17,285 nt of DNA from Phycisphaerae bacterium SM23_33 (GCA_001303665.1 LJUF01000016.1:1-17285); one strand, 5' to 3'. Shown: positions 1 to 10,743, counted from the first letter of the stretch. Notes: a model not told the origin generated them from the sequence alone. Made by a program: numbers and translations.

Positions 1-49
1 AGGGGTTCAGCGGATACCCCCCCAAGGGGGTTCGGGCGGGGGATTTTCG
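1..49 (+). repeat. Dispersed repeat, copy A (upstream of EF-hand protein gene)
   Basis: The first 23 bases are the exact reverse complement of 16172-16194. Recognisable similarity continues for about 25 more bases: both copies follow with GGGT[TC]CGGGC, a G-rich stretch and TTTTCG, with one single-base gap. Copy A lies 245 bases upstream of the start codon at 246 and reads in the same direction as that gene. The element may continue to the left of the window. Function unknown; it could be a mobile or REP-like intergenic repeat or an upstream regulatory element. Confidence 0.75.
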
Positions 50-94
50 CCTGCGGCTGGCGGCAGGAGTCCGGGAGAACGGAGGTGATCGCGT

Positions 95-144
95 ATGGGC
101 GCGGTCGGGCGCGGTCGGGGGGGAATGGGCGCGTCCGGGCGGTC
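95..144 (+). repeat. GC-rich imperfect direct repeats upstream of promoter
   Basis: GGGCGCGGTC occurs twice in tandem at 97-106 and 107-116. The larger block starting ATGGGCGCG at 95 recurs in degenerate form at 125-144, a 30-base period. The block ends directly before the -35 hexamer at 146. The placement suggests upstream protein-binding sites, but the sequence is low in complexity and could be simple repeat drift. Confidence 0.55.
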
Positions 145-145
145 G

Positions 146-174
146 TTGACAAGTCGACATGGTGCCCATAGCAT
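146..174 (+). promoter_or_regulatory. Sigma-70-type promoter for the EF-hand protein gene
   Basis: TTGACA (146-151), a 17-base spacer and TAGCAT (169-174) match the housekeeping consensus well. Transcription would start near 181, giving a leader of about 65 bases before the ATG at 246. The upstream in-frame ATG at 159 lies inside the spacer, so it cannot be the start on this transcript. Confidence 0.65.
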
Positions 175-245
175 GGCCGGCGCGCGGCCAACATCTTGCG
201 AAGTCGCTGCGGGCGGGGCAGCTGTCGGGAGAACGGGAGACGCCC

Positions 246-2417
246 ATGTCGGCCTCGGAAAAGATAGCGTTTGAGCGGTTCGGCCGGTCGCTTCACCTGC
301 TCATTGAGACGGCGGAGGACCTCCGTCGGGTGGTGGAGCTGGACGAGGCGCATTGGGTGGCCACCGGGGCGCCGCTGGCCAACTTCAACTGCGACGTTAC
401 CTTCCTGAACCTGGTGGACACCGATCGCAACGGCCGGATCATGTGCTTCGAGATCAAGGACGCCGTGGTCTGGCTGTTGAGGAACCTGCGGGACACCAGC
501 GGGGTGGCTGCCGGCAGCGGAACGCTCCGGCTGGACGGCATCAACACCGACCAGGAGGAGGGCAGGCGGATTCGCGACTCCGCGGCGAAGATCCTGGCCC
601 GGCTGGGCACGCCGGAGGCCGAGGAAATCACGCTGGAGACGGTGCGCAGGGTCAAGGCGCAAGTGGAAGGCACGCCGGTGAGCGAAGCCGGCGTGGTGCT
701 GCCGGAAGCCGCCGACCAGCCGGAGATACGGCAGTTCATCACGGACGTGGTGGCCACGGTCGGCGGGGCGCCGCACCCCGGCGGGGCCCGAGGCGTGGCC
801 AAAGAGCAGTTGGATAGGTTCCTTGGCGACGCCGCCGCCTGGCTGGAGTGGAACGAGCGGGGGCAGATCCGCGCCGGCCGGAGAAGTACCGAGATCATGC
901 CGCTGGGGGCGCGAACCGCCGCGGCGTATTCGATCCTGGCCTGCCTGGGGGACAAGATCGAGCAGTATTTCGCCCAGTGCGAGGCGGCGGCCTTCGACCA
1001 GCGGGTCGCCCGGCAGGTCAGCCCGACTGACGAGAATCTGGCGGGGCTGGATCTGGCCGACCCGACCGTGATCCGGCAGATGCTGAGGGACTCGCCGCTG
1101 GCCCAGCCCCGGGCCGACCGGACGCTGTCCTTCTCGGATCGGATGAACCCGTATTACGCGGCGGCGATGGCCCAGCTCCGCGCCCAGGCCATTGAGCCGG
1201 TGCTGGGCCGCCCGGCCCCCACGGTTTCGGACAAGGACTGGGAGCAGGTCAAGGCGTTCTTCGCCGCTCACAAGGACTGGCTCGCCGGCAAGCCGGGCGC
1301 GGCCGTCGAGCCGCTGGGGGCCGAGAAACTCCGGCAGTATCTGGATGAGAGGTTCAGGAAGGCCGTGGAGGTCTTGATCGCCGAGAGCAACAAGACCGCC
1401 TTCGTGCTGGACAACATCCGGCTGACCGAGAAGCTCGTTCTCTACCAGCAGGAGCTGCTGCGCCTAGCCAACAACTTCGTGAGCTTCCCGTATCTGTACG
1501 ACCCCCACGGCCGGGCGCTGTTTGAGATGGGCACGTTGGTCATGGACGGGCGGCGGTTCAACCTGGCGGTCAAGGCCGAGAACCGCCCCGAGCACAGCGG
1601 CGTGGCCAGGAACAGCAGCATGTTCGTGCTCTACGTTGAGGTCATGGCCAAAGACGGCAGCAAGAGATACGACCTGGCAGTCCCCGTGACGCACGGAGGC
1701 AAGGGCAACCTCTGCGTAGGCAAGCGCGGCATTTTCGAGGACGTCAACGGCCTCGAATGGGACGCCAAGGTCGTGCAAATCATCGAGAACCCCATCAGCC
1801 TGACCGAGGCGCTGGTATCGCCTTTCCGGCGGCTGGGCGGCATCATCTCGGGCAAGATCGAGTCCATCGCCGCCCAGGCCGAGAAAAAGCTGGACACCGC
1901 AACCGCCGCCGTCGCCGCCCCGGCCGAAAAAGGCCCCGCCGCCGCGGGCAGGCCCGCCGGCGGCGGGCTGATGGCCGGCGGGCTGCTGATGGGCGGGGGC
2001 GTGGCCATCGCCGCCTTGGGCTCGGCTGCGGCGTACATCACCAAGACACTGGGGGGGCTGGATTGGTGGATCATTCTCATCGGGGTGGGCTGCGCCGTGC
2101 TGGCGGTGATCCTGCCCACGTCCATCGTGGCCTTCATCAAGCTGCGCAAGCGCGACCTCAGCGCCATCCTGGAGGGCTCGGGCTGGGCCATCAACGCCCG
2201 CATGCGGCTGACCCGGCGCCAGGGGCGGCACTTCACCCAGCGCCCAAGGTATCCCAGCGGCGCCGAGGGCGTTCACCGCCCGCCGTGGTGGCTGCTCGTC
2301 CTGGTTGTGCTGGCCGCACTGGCCGTCCTGGGCGACCAAGTGCGGCGCAAGTACAAAGCGCCGGCGACAAAGTCGGCCAGTGCCCCGGCGACCCAGCCGG
2401 GCGCGGAGCAGCCCTGA
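246..2417 (+). CDS. Uncharacterised EF-hand-containing membrane protein
   Basis: The family is not recognised. The ATG at 246 is chosen because GGGAGA lies 5 bases before it and an upstream in-frame ATG at 159 falls inside the predicted promoter; this gives 723 residues. Residues 58-69 form a textbook EF-hand calcium loop (D58, D60, N62, G63, I65, E69). The central 450 residues look helical and soluble, with no signal peptide. An Ala/Pro/Gly linker (about 550-575) leads to two hydrophobic segments (about 575-598 and 606-632), a basic cytosolic-looking stretch (K/R-rich, 633-676), a third segment (about 680-697) starting PPWWLLVLVV, and an Ala/Thr/Pro-rich tail. The likely topology is a large N-terminal calcium-sensing or binding domain tethered to the membrane by a C-terminal anchor. 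The actual role is unknown. Confidence 0.85.
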   Translation: MSASEKIAFERFGRSLHLLIETAEDLRRVVELDEAHWVATGAPLANFNCDVTFLNLVDTDRNGRIMCFEIKDAVVWLLRNLRDTSGVAAGSGTLRLDGINTDQEEGRRIRDSAAKILARLGTPEAEEITLETVRRVKAQVEGTPVSEAGVVLPEAADQPEIRQFITDVVATVGGAPHPGGARGVAKEQLDRFLGDAAAWLEWNERGQIRAGRRSTEIMPLGARTAAAYSILACLGDKIEQYFAQCEAAAFDQRVARQVSPTDENLAGLDLADPTVIRQMLRDSPLAQPRADRTLSFSDRMNPYYAAAMAQLRAQAIEPVLGRPAPTVSDKDWEQVKAFFAAHKDWLAGKPGAAVEPLGAEKLRQYLDERFRKAVEVLIAESNKTAFVLDNIRLTEKLVLYQQELLRLANNFVSFPYLYDPHGRALFEMGTLVMDGRRFNLAVKAENRPEHSGVARNSSMFVLYVEVMAKDGSKRYDLAVPVTHGGKGNLCVGKRGIFEDVNGLEWDAKVVQIIENPISLTEALVSPFRRLGGIISGKIESIAAQAEKKLDTATAAVAAPAEKGPAAAGRPAGGGLMAGGLLMGGGVAIAALGSAAAYITKTLGGLDWWIILIGVGCAVLAVILPTSIVAFIKLRKRDLSAILEGSGWAINARMRLTRRQGRHFTQRPRYPSGAEGVHRPPWWLLVLVVLAALAVLGDQVRRKYKAPATKSASAPATQPGAEQP

Positions 2418-2737
2418 GACGCCCGGCCGGAACGCCCCGGGGACTTGCGTCGGCGGTCGCGCCTCGGGCTCGCCAATCGTCCGCTTAGAGGGCTACGTAT
2501 CGCACACGAACACAATCAGGGTCCTGCCTGTAGATGTCGGCGGAACTTGCCGCCCCCGTCCTTTCCGGGCCGCGGCACTGCTTCGCAGGAATCTGCCGGG
2601 AAAGCCAGAAAGTGCGACAGGCTCTTGCCGGCCGCCGGAAAGCGGGTAGCATCAGCCCAAATTGCACCGGGTTTGGGCCGGGCAGCCCCCGGCGCCTGGG
2701 TGTGTTTCCGTGGCCGCCGCAAGGAGAGGCTCATCCC
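2418..2737. other. Intergenic region, 320 bases
   Basis: There is no convincing gene and no clear terminator for the upstream gene. The only supported signals are a weak promoter candidate near 2625-2652 and the ribosome binding site AAGGAGAGG at 2721-2729 of the next gene. The downstream frame stays open back to 2534, but the strong binding site favours the ATG at 2738. Confidence 0.6.
2625..2652 (+). promoter_or_regulatory. Weak sigma-70-type promoter candidate for the heparinase-like gene
   Basis: TTGCCG (2625-2630), a 16-base spacer and TAGCAT (2647-2652). The -10 hexamer is the same as that of the gene starting at 246. The leader would be about 80 bases. The -35 match is partial. Confidence 0.35.
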
Positions 2738-4498
2738 ATGCTGGGCGACATCTCGCCGGATGAACTTGCCGGAATCGTCAAAGACCGCCTGGGCTCGCCG
2801 GCGATGCCGTATCTGCACGACGAGCAGGTCCGCCGACGGGCCGTCGGCCTGGCCGCTGCCCAGGGCTTTTTCGAGTACAGCCAGCGGCAGCTGACGCCGG
2901 ACGAACCGATAGGGGTCCTGCCGCACAGCGGCTTCCGCGAGTTCCGCCGCACCGGCAACCGGACCAACTACGAGCGGCTCACGTTTTGGCGGAGCGGGCA
3001 GATCCAGCTCGCCGCCGCGGCCTGTTACCTCGGGCTGGACTACTTGACCTACCTCCAGGACCTGCTTTGGGCCGAGTGCGAAAGCACTTGGTGGACCATG
3101 CCCGCACACGAGGACCGCGCCGGCCCCATCGACCTACGCGTGGCCATGTGCGGATTCCAGTATGCCCAGGTTGTTGAGCTGCTCCGCGACAGCATGGATC
3201 CGGAAATCCGCCAGCGGGTCCTTTCGGAGGTCCGCCGGCGCGTGCTGGATGAGTACCTTGACCCCCGGCGGACGTTCTGGTGGAAGGCCTTCTCCAACAA
3301 TTGGAACGCGGTCTGCAACGGGGCCGTCGGCCTGGCGGCGCTGCTGATCGAGAAGGACCCAGGCAGGCTGGCGCGGACGCTGACCGACGTGCTGGAGAAC
3401 CTGCCGTATTTTCTGGGCGGGTTCGCGGCGGACGGCGGGTGCACCGAGGGCCCCAGCTACTGGCGGTACGGCTTCAGTTGGTACGCCGACTTCGCCGCGG
3501 CGCTGTACGACTTCACGGCCGGGCGGGTCAACATCATGGCCGGCGAGCGGATCGCCACGATCTGCCGGTATCCCTTGGCCATGTGGGTCCGGCCGGGAGA
3601 GGACCTGTCCTTCGCGGACTGCCACCAGGGCTTCCTTTCCACCGCCCTGGCCGTGCAGATCAACCGCTTCCATGACCTGCCGGAGCTTTTCGACCTCTGC
3701 CGGCTGAGCGGCGACGGCTCGCCTGGGATTGCATCCCTGTCGGACCTGCTGCTGTATGACGGGCGGAAACACGAGCCGCTGGCTGAGGGCAAGGACTACC
3801 ACCTGCCCGAGCTGGGGGTGGTCAAGCTGCGCCGCGGCGACCTCACCGTCGGAGCGAAGGCCGGTCACAACGACGAGCACCACAATCATAACGACGTCGG
3901 CAGCTTCCTGGTGCATCGCGGAAGCACGTTCTTTCTGACCGACCTGGGCGCCCCGGTCTATTCCCGCAGGACCTTCAGCCCACGGCGTTACGAGAGCATC
4001 TTCTGCAATTCGCTGGGGCACTCGGTGCCCGTGATTGACGGGAAGCAGCAGGGCCAGGGCCGGGACTTCGCCGGCACGCTTTCCGTGGATGGCCTCAACG
4101 GCCAAGGGACCAAAACCATCCACATTGAGATGGCCGGCGCCTACGGCCAGCCTCATCTGCGGCGCCTGACCCGCGTGGTCGAACTCCCGCCCGGCGGGCG
4201 AGAGGTGCTTCTGGCCGACACGTTCGTCTTCGCCAAGCGGCCTGAATCGGTTGCCGAGGCCTTCATGACGACCCTGCCGGCCGAGGCCGCCGAGGATGGC
4301 TCCTCGGTGACGATTCGCTCGGAGGCCGACGGCGCGGCCCGCCTGGCCGCCGTCCAGACCGCCGGTCGGTTCACCATCGAGGAGCTGCGGGAGGAAAGCG
4401 CCGAATCCCGCAGCGGCGAGCTGATCCGGCGGATCGTCTTCGTCCCGTCCCGGCTGGCGCCGGAGATGGCGCTGAGCTTCGCCGTCAGGTTTGAGTAG
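2738..4498 (+). CDS. Heparinase II/III family protein (polysaccharide lyase-like)
   Basis: 586 residues. The start is set by AAGGAGAGG 8 bases before the ATG. The layout matches heparinase II/III-like lyases: a helical toroid (about 1-330) with conserved blocks N187-N-W-N190 and E237-G-P-S-Y-W-R-Y-G245, then a beta-sandwich with the family signature G376-H-N-D-E-H-H-N-H-N-D386, followed by DLGAPVYSRRTFSPRRYESIFCNSLGHSVPVIDG. The His/Asn-rich signature fits the metal-site and substrate-cleft region of this fold. The family cleaves uronic-acid-containing glycans by beta-elimination; the substrate here cannot be predicted. No N-terminal signal peptide is visible (MLGDISPDELAG), which would place the enzyme in the cytoplasm, acting on imported oligosaccharides, unless export is non-classical. 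No transporter, sulfatase or SusC/D-like neighbour is present, so it is not part of an obvious polysaccharide utilisation locus. Confidence 0.88.
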   Translation: MLGDISPDELAGIVKDRLGSPAMPYLHDEQVRRRAVGLAAAQGFFEYSQRQLTPDEPIGVLPHSGFREFRRTGNRTNYERLTFWRSGQIQLAAAACYLGLDYLTYLQDLLWAECESTWWTMPAHEDRAGPIDLRVAMCGFQYAQVVELLRDSMDPEIRQRVLSEVRRRVLDEYLDPRRTFWWKAFSNNWNAVCNGAVGLAALLIEKDPGRLARTLTDVLENLPYFLGGFAADGGCTEGPSYWRYGFSWYADFAAALYDFTAGRVNIMAGERIATICRYPLAMWVRPGEDLSFADCHQGFLSTALAVQINRFHDLPELFDLCRLSGDGSPGIASLSDLLLYDGRKHEPLAEGKDYHLPELGVVKLRRGDLTVGAKAGHNDEHHNHNDVGSFLVHRGSTFFLTDLGAPVYSRRTFSPRRYESIFCNSLGHSVPVIDGKQQGQGRDFAGTLSVDGLNGQGTKTIHIEMAGAYGQPHLRRLTRVVELPPGGREVLLADTFVFAKRPESVAEAFMTTLPAEAAEDGSSVTIRSEADGAARLAAVQTAGRFTIEELREESAESRSGELIRRIVFVPSRLAPEMALSFAVRFE

Positions 4499-4568
4499 AT
4501 CCCGGCACCCGCAAGCCCCGCCCGACGGGTTCATCATTCGTGGCCGTCCGCCCCGATATAGAGCAAAG

Positions 4569-4587
4569 CGCCTGGTTCAGGCGTAGT
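4569..4587 (+). terminator. Possible weak terminator after the heparinase-like gene
   Basis: CGCCTG (4569-4574), loop GTT and CAGGCG (4578-4583) form a perfect six-pair hairpin followed by TAGTTT. The T-run is short, so termination would be weak. Confidence 0.35.
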
Positions 4588-4600
4588 TTCCCGCCGCCGC

Positions 4601-4614
4601 GGCAGCCGGCTGCC
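4601..4614. promoter_or_regulatory. 14-bp perfect palindrome next to the secA promoter
   Basis: GGCAGCC followed by GGCTGCC, ending 7 bases before the -35 hexamer at 4622. The position would suit an operator for a dimeric regulator, or it may be a chance GC-rich palindrome. Confidence 0.35.
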
Positions 4615-4621
4615 AGGGAGC

Positions 4622-4651
4622 TTGACTGGGCTGCGGGCGTCGTGGGATACT
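4622..4651 (+). promoter_or_regulatory. Sigma-70-type promoter of secA
   Basis: TTGACT (4622-4627), an 18-base spacer and GATACT (4646-4651). Transcription would start near 4658 and give a leader of about 40 bases before the GTG at 4697. It excludes the in-frame TTG at 4622 as a start. Confidence 0.6.
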
Positions 4652-4696
4652 CGATGTGTATGGCTCCGCCCACACTGGGGCGAATTGCGGGAGCAT

Positions 4697-8496
<3,800 letters not shown>

Positions 8497-8497
<1 letters not shown>

Positions 8498-8748
8498 TGG
8501 CACACGACCCCGTCGAGGAAAGATACGAAAAGCGCAAGAAGCGATCCAAGCTGGCTTCCCTGGCCCGCCGGGCGCTCAGTACCGAGGAGGTCGAGGCCGA
8601 GGAAGAGGCCATCCGCAAGGCCAAGGAAGAGCGGGCCAAGAACCCGGAGAAGTACAAGCTCAAGTCCGCCGGGGCCGTCGGCCGGAACGACCCGTGCCCG
8701 TGTGGCAGCGGCAAGAAGTTCAAGAAGTGCTGCGGGGCGAAATCGTGA
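8497..8748 (+). CDS. Small SEC-C motif protein translationally coupled to secA
   Basis: 83 residues. Its ATG shares the last A of the secA stop codon (TAATG), and GGGAGGA (8483-8489) inside the secA end gives a strong ribosome binding site at 7-base spacing, so translation is probably coupled to secA. The N-terminal 60 residues are a highly charged, probably helical stretch rich in Lys, Arg and Glu (KRKKRSK, TEEVEAEEEA, KAKEERAKNPEKYK). The C-terminal residues carry the zinc-binding SEC-C motif C-x-C...CC, identical over 20 residues to the tail of the adjacent SecA. SEC-C motifs in SecA bind zinc and contact SecB or ribosomes. This protein could be a diffusible adaptor, a competitor for the same partner, or a remnant of a duplicated secA tail. 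Function is inference. Confidence 0.85.
8677..8736 (+). repeat. SEC-C coding repeat, copy 2 (small gene)
   Basis: This is the second copy of the near-identical 60-base segment at 8426-8485. Only third codon positions differ, which points to a duplication kept under protein-level selection, or to recent gene conversion. Confidence 0.85.
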
Positions 8749-8844
8749 GGCACGCCTCCGGGCGCCGGCTTGACCCGGGCCCGACCGCTGAAGTCCCTGC
8801 CGGCCGCCGCCGGACCCCGGCTGGGAATCGCGAAAAACAAAAAT

Positions 8845-8880
8845 GAAGGCCCGGGCTCGCCGCAGCCCAGGCCTTCTATT
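8845..8880 (+). terminator. Intrinsic terminator after secA and the SEC-C gene, probably bidirectional
   Basis: Arms 8845-8857 and 8864-8876 pair over 13 positions with one C/A mismatch around the loop CGCCGC. On the plus strand the stem is followed only by TATT. On the minus strand the same stem is followed by ATTTTTGTTTTTCG, a much better T-tract, so it should stop transcription coming from the right especially well. Confidence 0.75.
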
Positions 8881-8971
8881 GAACAGGTGGCGACCCACAC
8901 GAATCGGTCGCCCCTGAGTCCTTGCCATAACCCTATCGGCCCGCCCGACGGCCGGGTTTAGGTGTTGTACC

Positions 8972-9000
8972 TTCTTCTGCCTTGCGGAACACGGTATTCT
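8972..9000 (+). promoter_or_regulatory. Weak promoter candidate for the UroD-like gene
   Basis: TTCTTC (8972-8977), a 17-base spacer and TATTCT (8995-9000). The -10 element is plausible and the -35 element poor. The leader would be about 145 bases and would include the hairpin at 9065-9108. Confidence 0.3.
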
Positions 9001-9064
9001 TGCAGCCCCGCGGGCCCTGGACGGAACCCCCCGCCGCCCGCCGGAAGCTGAAGTTAAGTGAGCT

Positions 9065-9108
9065 GCCGCGCCGCCCGTAAGGTGGTGCCTCCGCCGTCGT
9101 GGCGCGGC
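9065..9108 (+). other. Stable leader hairpin upstream of the UroD-like gene
   Basis: GCCGCGCC (9065-9072) pairs perfectly with GGCGCGGC (9101-9108), and GGTGG/CCGCC can form a nested inner hairpin. It ends 43 bases before the ATG. No match to a known riboswitch consensus was recognised. Confidence 0.4.
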
Positions 9109-9151
9109 CCGCTGTGATTCACTCAGGGGCGCCAGGGAGAAAGCTGGAAGC

Positions 9152-10300
9152 ATGACCGAGCGAGAACGCTTCATTGAGACGCTGCTGTTCGGCAGGCCGG
9201 ACCGGATTCCGCTGATGCCAGGCGGGCCGCGGGAATCCACCCTGGCGGCCTGGCACCGGCAGGGCCTGCCTGAGAGAATCAGCTACTTCGACCACCTGCT
9301 GGAGACGCTTGGGATCGAGCGGCCGCCGGCCATCGATCGCATCCACCCCAAGGCCAACTTCCGGATGATCCCGCAGTTCGAGGAAAAGGTCGTCGAGCGG
9401 CGGCAGCGCACGCTGATCGTCCAGGACTGGAAGGGCAACATCTGCGAGATCTCTAACCAGTACGGCGTCCGACATCTGCGAGACGCCGTCGACTTCGTCA
9501 CCCGCACGTGGATCAAGTGCCCGGTCCAGACCCGCGAGGACTGGGAGGACATGAAGCGCCGCTACGATCCCGATGAGCCGGCGCGGTTCGAACAGGACTT
9601 TGAGGAAAAGTGCGCCCGGGTGCGCCGGCGCCAGCACGTCGTCACCGTCGGCTTCGCCGGGCCGTTCTGGCAACTGCGGGAATGGTGCGGCTTCGAGGGG
9701 CTGTGCATACTCTTCATCGATGACCCGCAGCGGGTCCACGAGATGGTGGATTTCTGGCGTGATTTCGTCTCGGCCGTGCTGGAAAAGCTCCTGCGGCACC
9801 TCGTTCCCGACTGCGTCCATATCAGCGAGGACATGGCCTACAAGGAGAAGTCGATGATCTCGCCGGCCATGGTGCGGGAATTCCTGCTGCCGTGCTGGAG
9901 CCAGTGGTGCCGCCAGGTCCGCTCGGCGGGCGTGCCGCTCATTGACATGGACTCCGACGGCTACGTGGGCGAGCTGATCCCGCTGTGGATCGAGGCGGGC
10001 GTGAACGTCTGCGACCCGATTGAGGTGGCGGCCGGAAACGACATCGTCGAGTATCGCCGGCAATTCGGCAGGAAGATGGCCTTCCGACAGGGCGTGGACA
10101 AACGGGCCATCGCCAAGGGCGGCCGGGTCATCCGGGCGGAGATGGAGCGCGTTCGGCCGGTGGTTCGCGACGGCGGGTACATTCCCGGCTGCGACCACGG
10201 CGTGCCGCCGGACATCTCCTGGCCCACCTTCGTCGAATACACGAGGATCCTGGCGGAGATGACCGGCTGGCTCCAGCCGTTGGGACCGGACATACAATAG
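9152..10300 (+). CDS. Uroporphyrinogen decarboxylase-like (UroD/MtaA-type) protein
   Basis: 382 residues. AGGGAGA (9134-9140) lies 11 bases before the ATG. The fold-level signature of the UroD/cobalamin-methyltransferase superfamily is clear: RERFIETLLFGRPDRIPL at the start, H223-I-S-E-D-M-A-Y-K in the barrel centre, I264-D-M-D-S-D-G270, and the C-terminal block G341-GYIPGCDHGVPPDISW357. It lacks the canonical haem-pathway motif near the N-terminus (P-x-W-x-MRQAGR), so it is unlikely to be the true UroD of haem synthesis. Related proteins are MtaA/CmuA-type corrinoid methyltransferases and the many uncharacterised UroD-like proteins found in planctomycetes, where they often accompany sugar or one-carbon metabolism. 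No corrinoid-binding protein or methyltransferase partner is adjacent, so the substrate cannot be assigned. It is likely cytosolic and monocistronic. Confidence 0.88.
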   Translation: MTERERFIETLLFGRPDRIPLMPGGPRESTLAAWHRQGLPERISYFDHLLETLGIERPPAIDRIHPKANFRMIPQFEEKVVERRQRTLIVQDWKGNICEISNQYGVRHLRDAVDFVTRTWIKCPVQTREDWEDMKRRYDPDEPARFEQDFEEKCARVRRRQHVVTVGFAGPFWQLREWCGFEGLCILFIDDPQRVHEMVDFWRDFVSAVLEKLLRHLVPDCVHISEDMAYKEKSMISPAMVREFLLPCWSQWCRQVRSAGVPLIDMDSDGYVGELIPLWIEAGVNVCDPIEVAAGNDIVEYRRQFGRKMAFRQGVDKRAIAKGGRVIRAEMERVRPVVRDGGYIPGCDHGVPPDISWPTFVEYTRILAEMTGWLQPLGPDIQ

Positions 10301-10320
10301 GCCGGGCGCCGGCGGCCCTC

Positions 10321-10346
10321 CGAGACCCCTGATATCAGGGGCCTCG
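10321..10346. terminator. Palindromic hairpin downstream of the UroD-like gene
   Basis: A perfect 16-base palindrome CCCCTGATATCAGGGG (10326-10341) is extended on both sides by CGAG/CTCG with one mismatch. It starts 20 bases after the stop codon. No T-tract follows, so it may be a Rho-assisted end or mRNA-stabilising hairpin, or a protein-binding palindrome. Confidence 0.45.
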
Positions 10347-10485
10347 ATCCGCCGTGCTCGGCCTGGAATGTGATCGGCCAAAATCCCCGCACACTGAAAC
10401 AAGCAGCGGGGGCAATAGGGGGGCCGAATCACGCAGGGAGGAAGGGTCCCGGACCGCGAGACGCCCGAGGCGCGTCGGCCGGCCA

Positions 10486-10514
10486 TGGACAGGGCGGCCG
10501 CGACGGCCTAATAT
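10486..10514 (+). promoter_or_regulatory. Strong sigma-70-type promoter upstream of tRNA-Leu
   Basis: TGGACA (10486-10491), a 17-base spacer and TAATAT (10509-10514). Transcription would begin near 10521, 75 bases before the mature tRNA; the leader contains a small GAGTT/AACTC hairpin (10531-10547). Confidence 0.65.
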
Positions 10515-10595
10515 GAGGCCGCGCTCTGTCGAGTTTCTGATCAACTCGGCGGCGAAGCCGGTGGACATTCGTGCGGGTGTCTCAATCGCAACAGC

Positions 10596-10681
10596 GGGCC
10601 GGTGGCGGAATCGGCAGACGCTAGGGACTTAAAATCCCTTCCCGCTTCAGCGGGGTGCGGGTTCGAATCCCGCCCGGCCCA
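10596..10681 (+). tRNA. tRNA-Leu (anticodon UAA)
   Basis: A class II tRNA of 86 bases. Acceptor arms GGGCCGG (10596-10602) and CCGGCCC (10674-10680) pair perfectly, with discriminator A at 10681. The anticodon stem AGGGA/TCCCT encloses the loop CTTAAAA, placing the anticodon TAA at 10630-10632. The long variable arm CCCGC-TTCA-GCGGG and the T arm GCGGG-TTCGAAT-CCCGC are intact. The 3' CCA is not encoded. It reads UUA and UUG, rare codons in this GC-rich DNA. Confidence 0.96.
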
Positions 10682-10720
10682 TTGTGCTGCGGCAATTCCT
10701 TGTTCTGCCACCGTTCTGTC

Positions 10721-10743
10721 CTGCCGCCCGCGGGGGGCGGCAG
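10721..10743. terminator. GC-rich hairpin downstream of tRNA-Leu
   Basis: CTGCCGCCC (10721-10729) and GGGCGGCAG (10735-10743) form a perfect nine-pair stem with a five-base loop, 40 bases after the tRNA. It lacks a T-tract, so it is a likely transcript end or processing boundary rather than a textbook terminator. Confidence 0.45.

Larger units (their letters stand above)
8749..9151. other. Intergenic region, 403 bases
   Basis: It holds a strong hairpin terminator (8845-8876), a weak promoter candidate (8972-9000) and a stable leader hairpin (9065-9108) before the UroD-like gene. I see no protein gene and no known riboswitch signature. Confidence 0.6.

Noticed and set aside
96..145. CRISPR-like array from spaced repeats
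   Set aside because: The repeats are GC-rich, imperfect, only two units long and sit at a promoter; no cas genes are present.
159..245. ATG at 159 as start of the EF-hand protein
   Set aside because: It lies between the -35 and -10 elements of a strong promoter and has no ribosome binding site; the ATG at 246 has GGGAGA at correct spacing.
8890..9150. Cobalamin or other known riboswitch before the UroD-like gene
   Set aside because: Hairpins are present but no conserved riboswitch core (for example a B12 box) could be identified.
9152..10300. Canonical hemE (haem-pathway uroporphyrinogen decarboxylase)
   Set aside because: The N-terminal P-x-W-x-MRQAGR substrate motif is missing, and the C-terminal block fits the divergent UroD-like family.
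10596..10681. tRNA-Leu as an integration site for a mobile element
   Set aside because: No repeat of the tRNA 3' end is seen downstream and no integrase or phage gene is present; the gene-poor stretch after it has normal composition.
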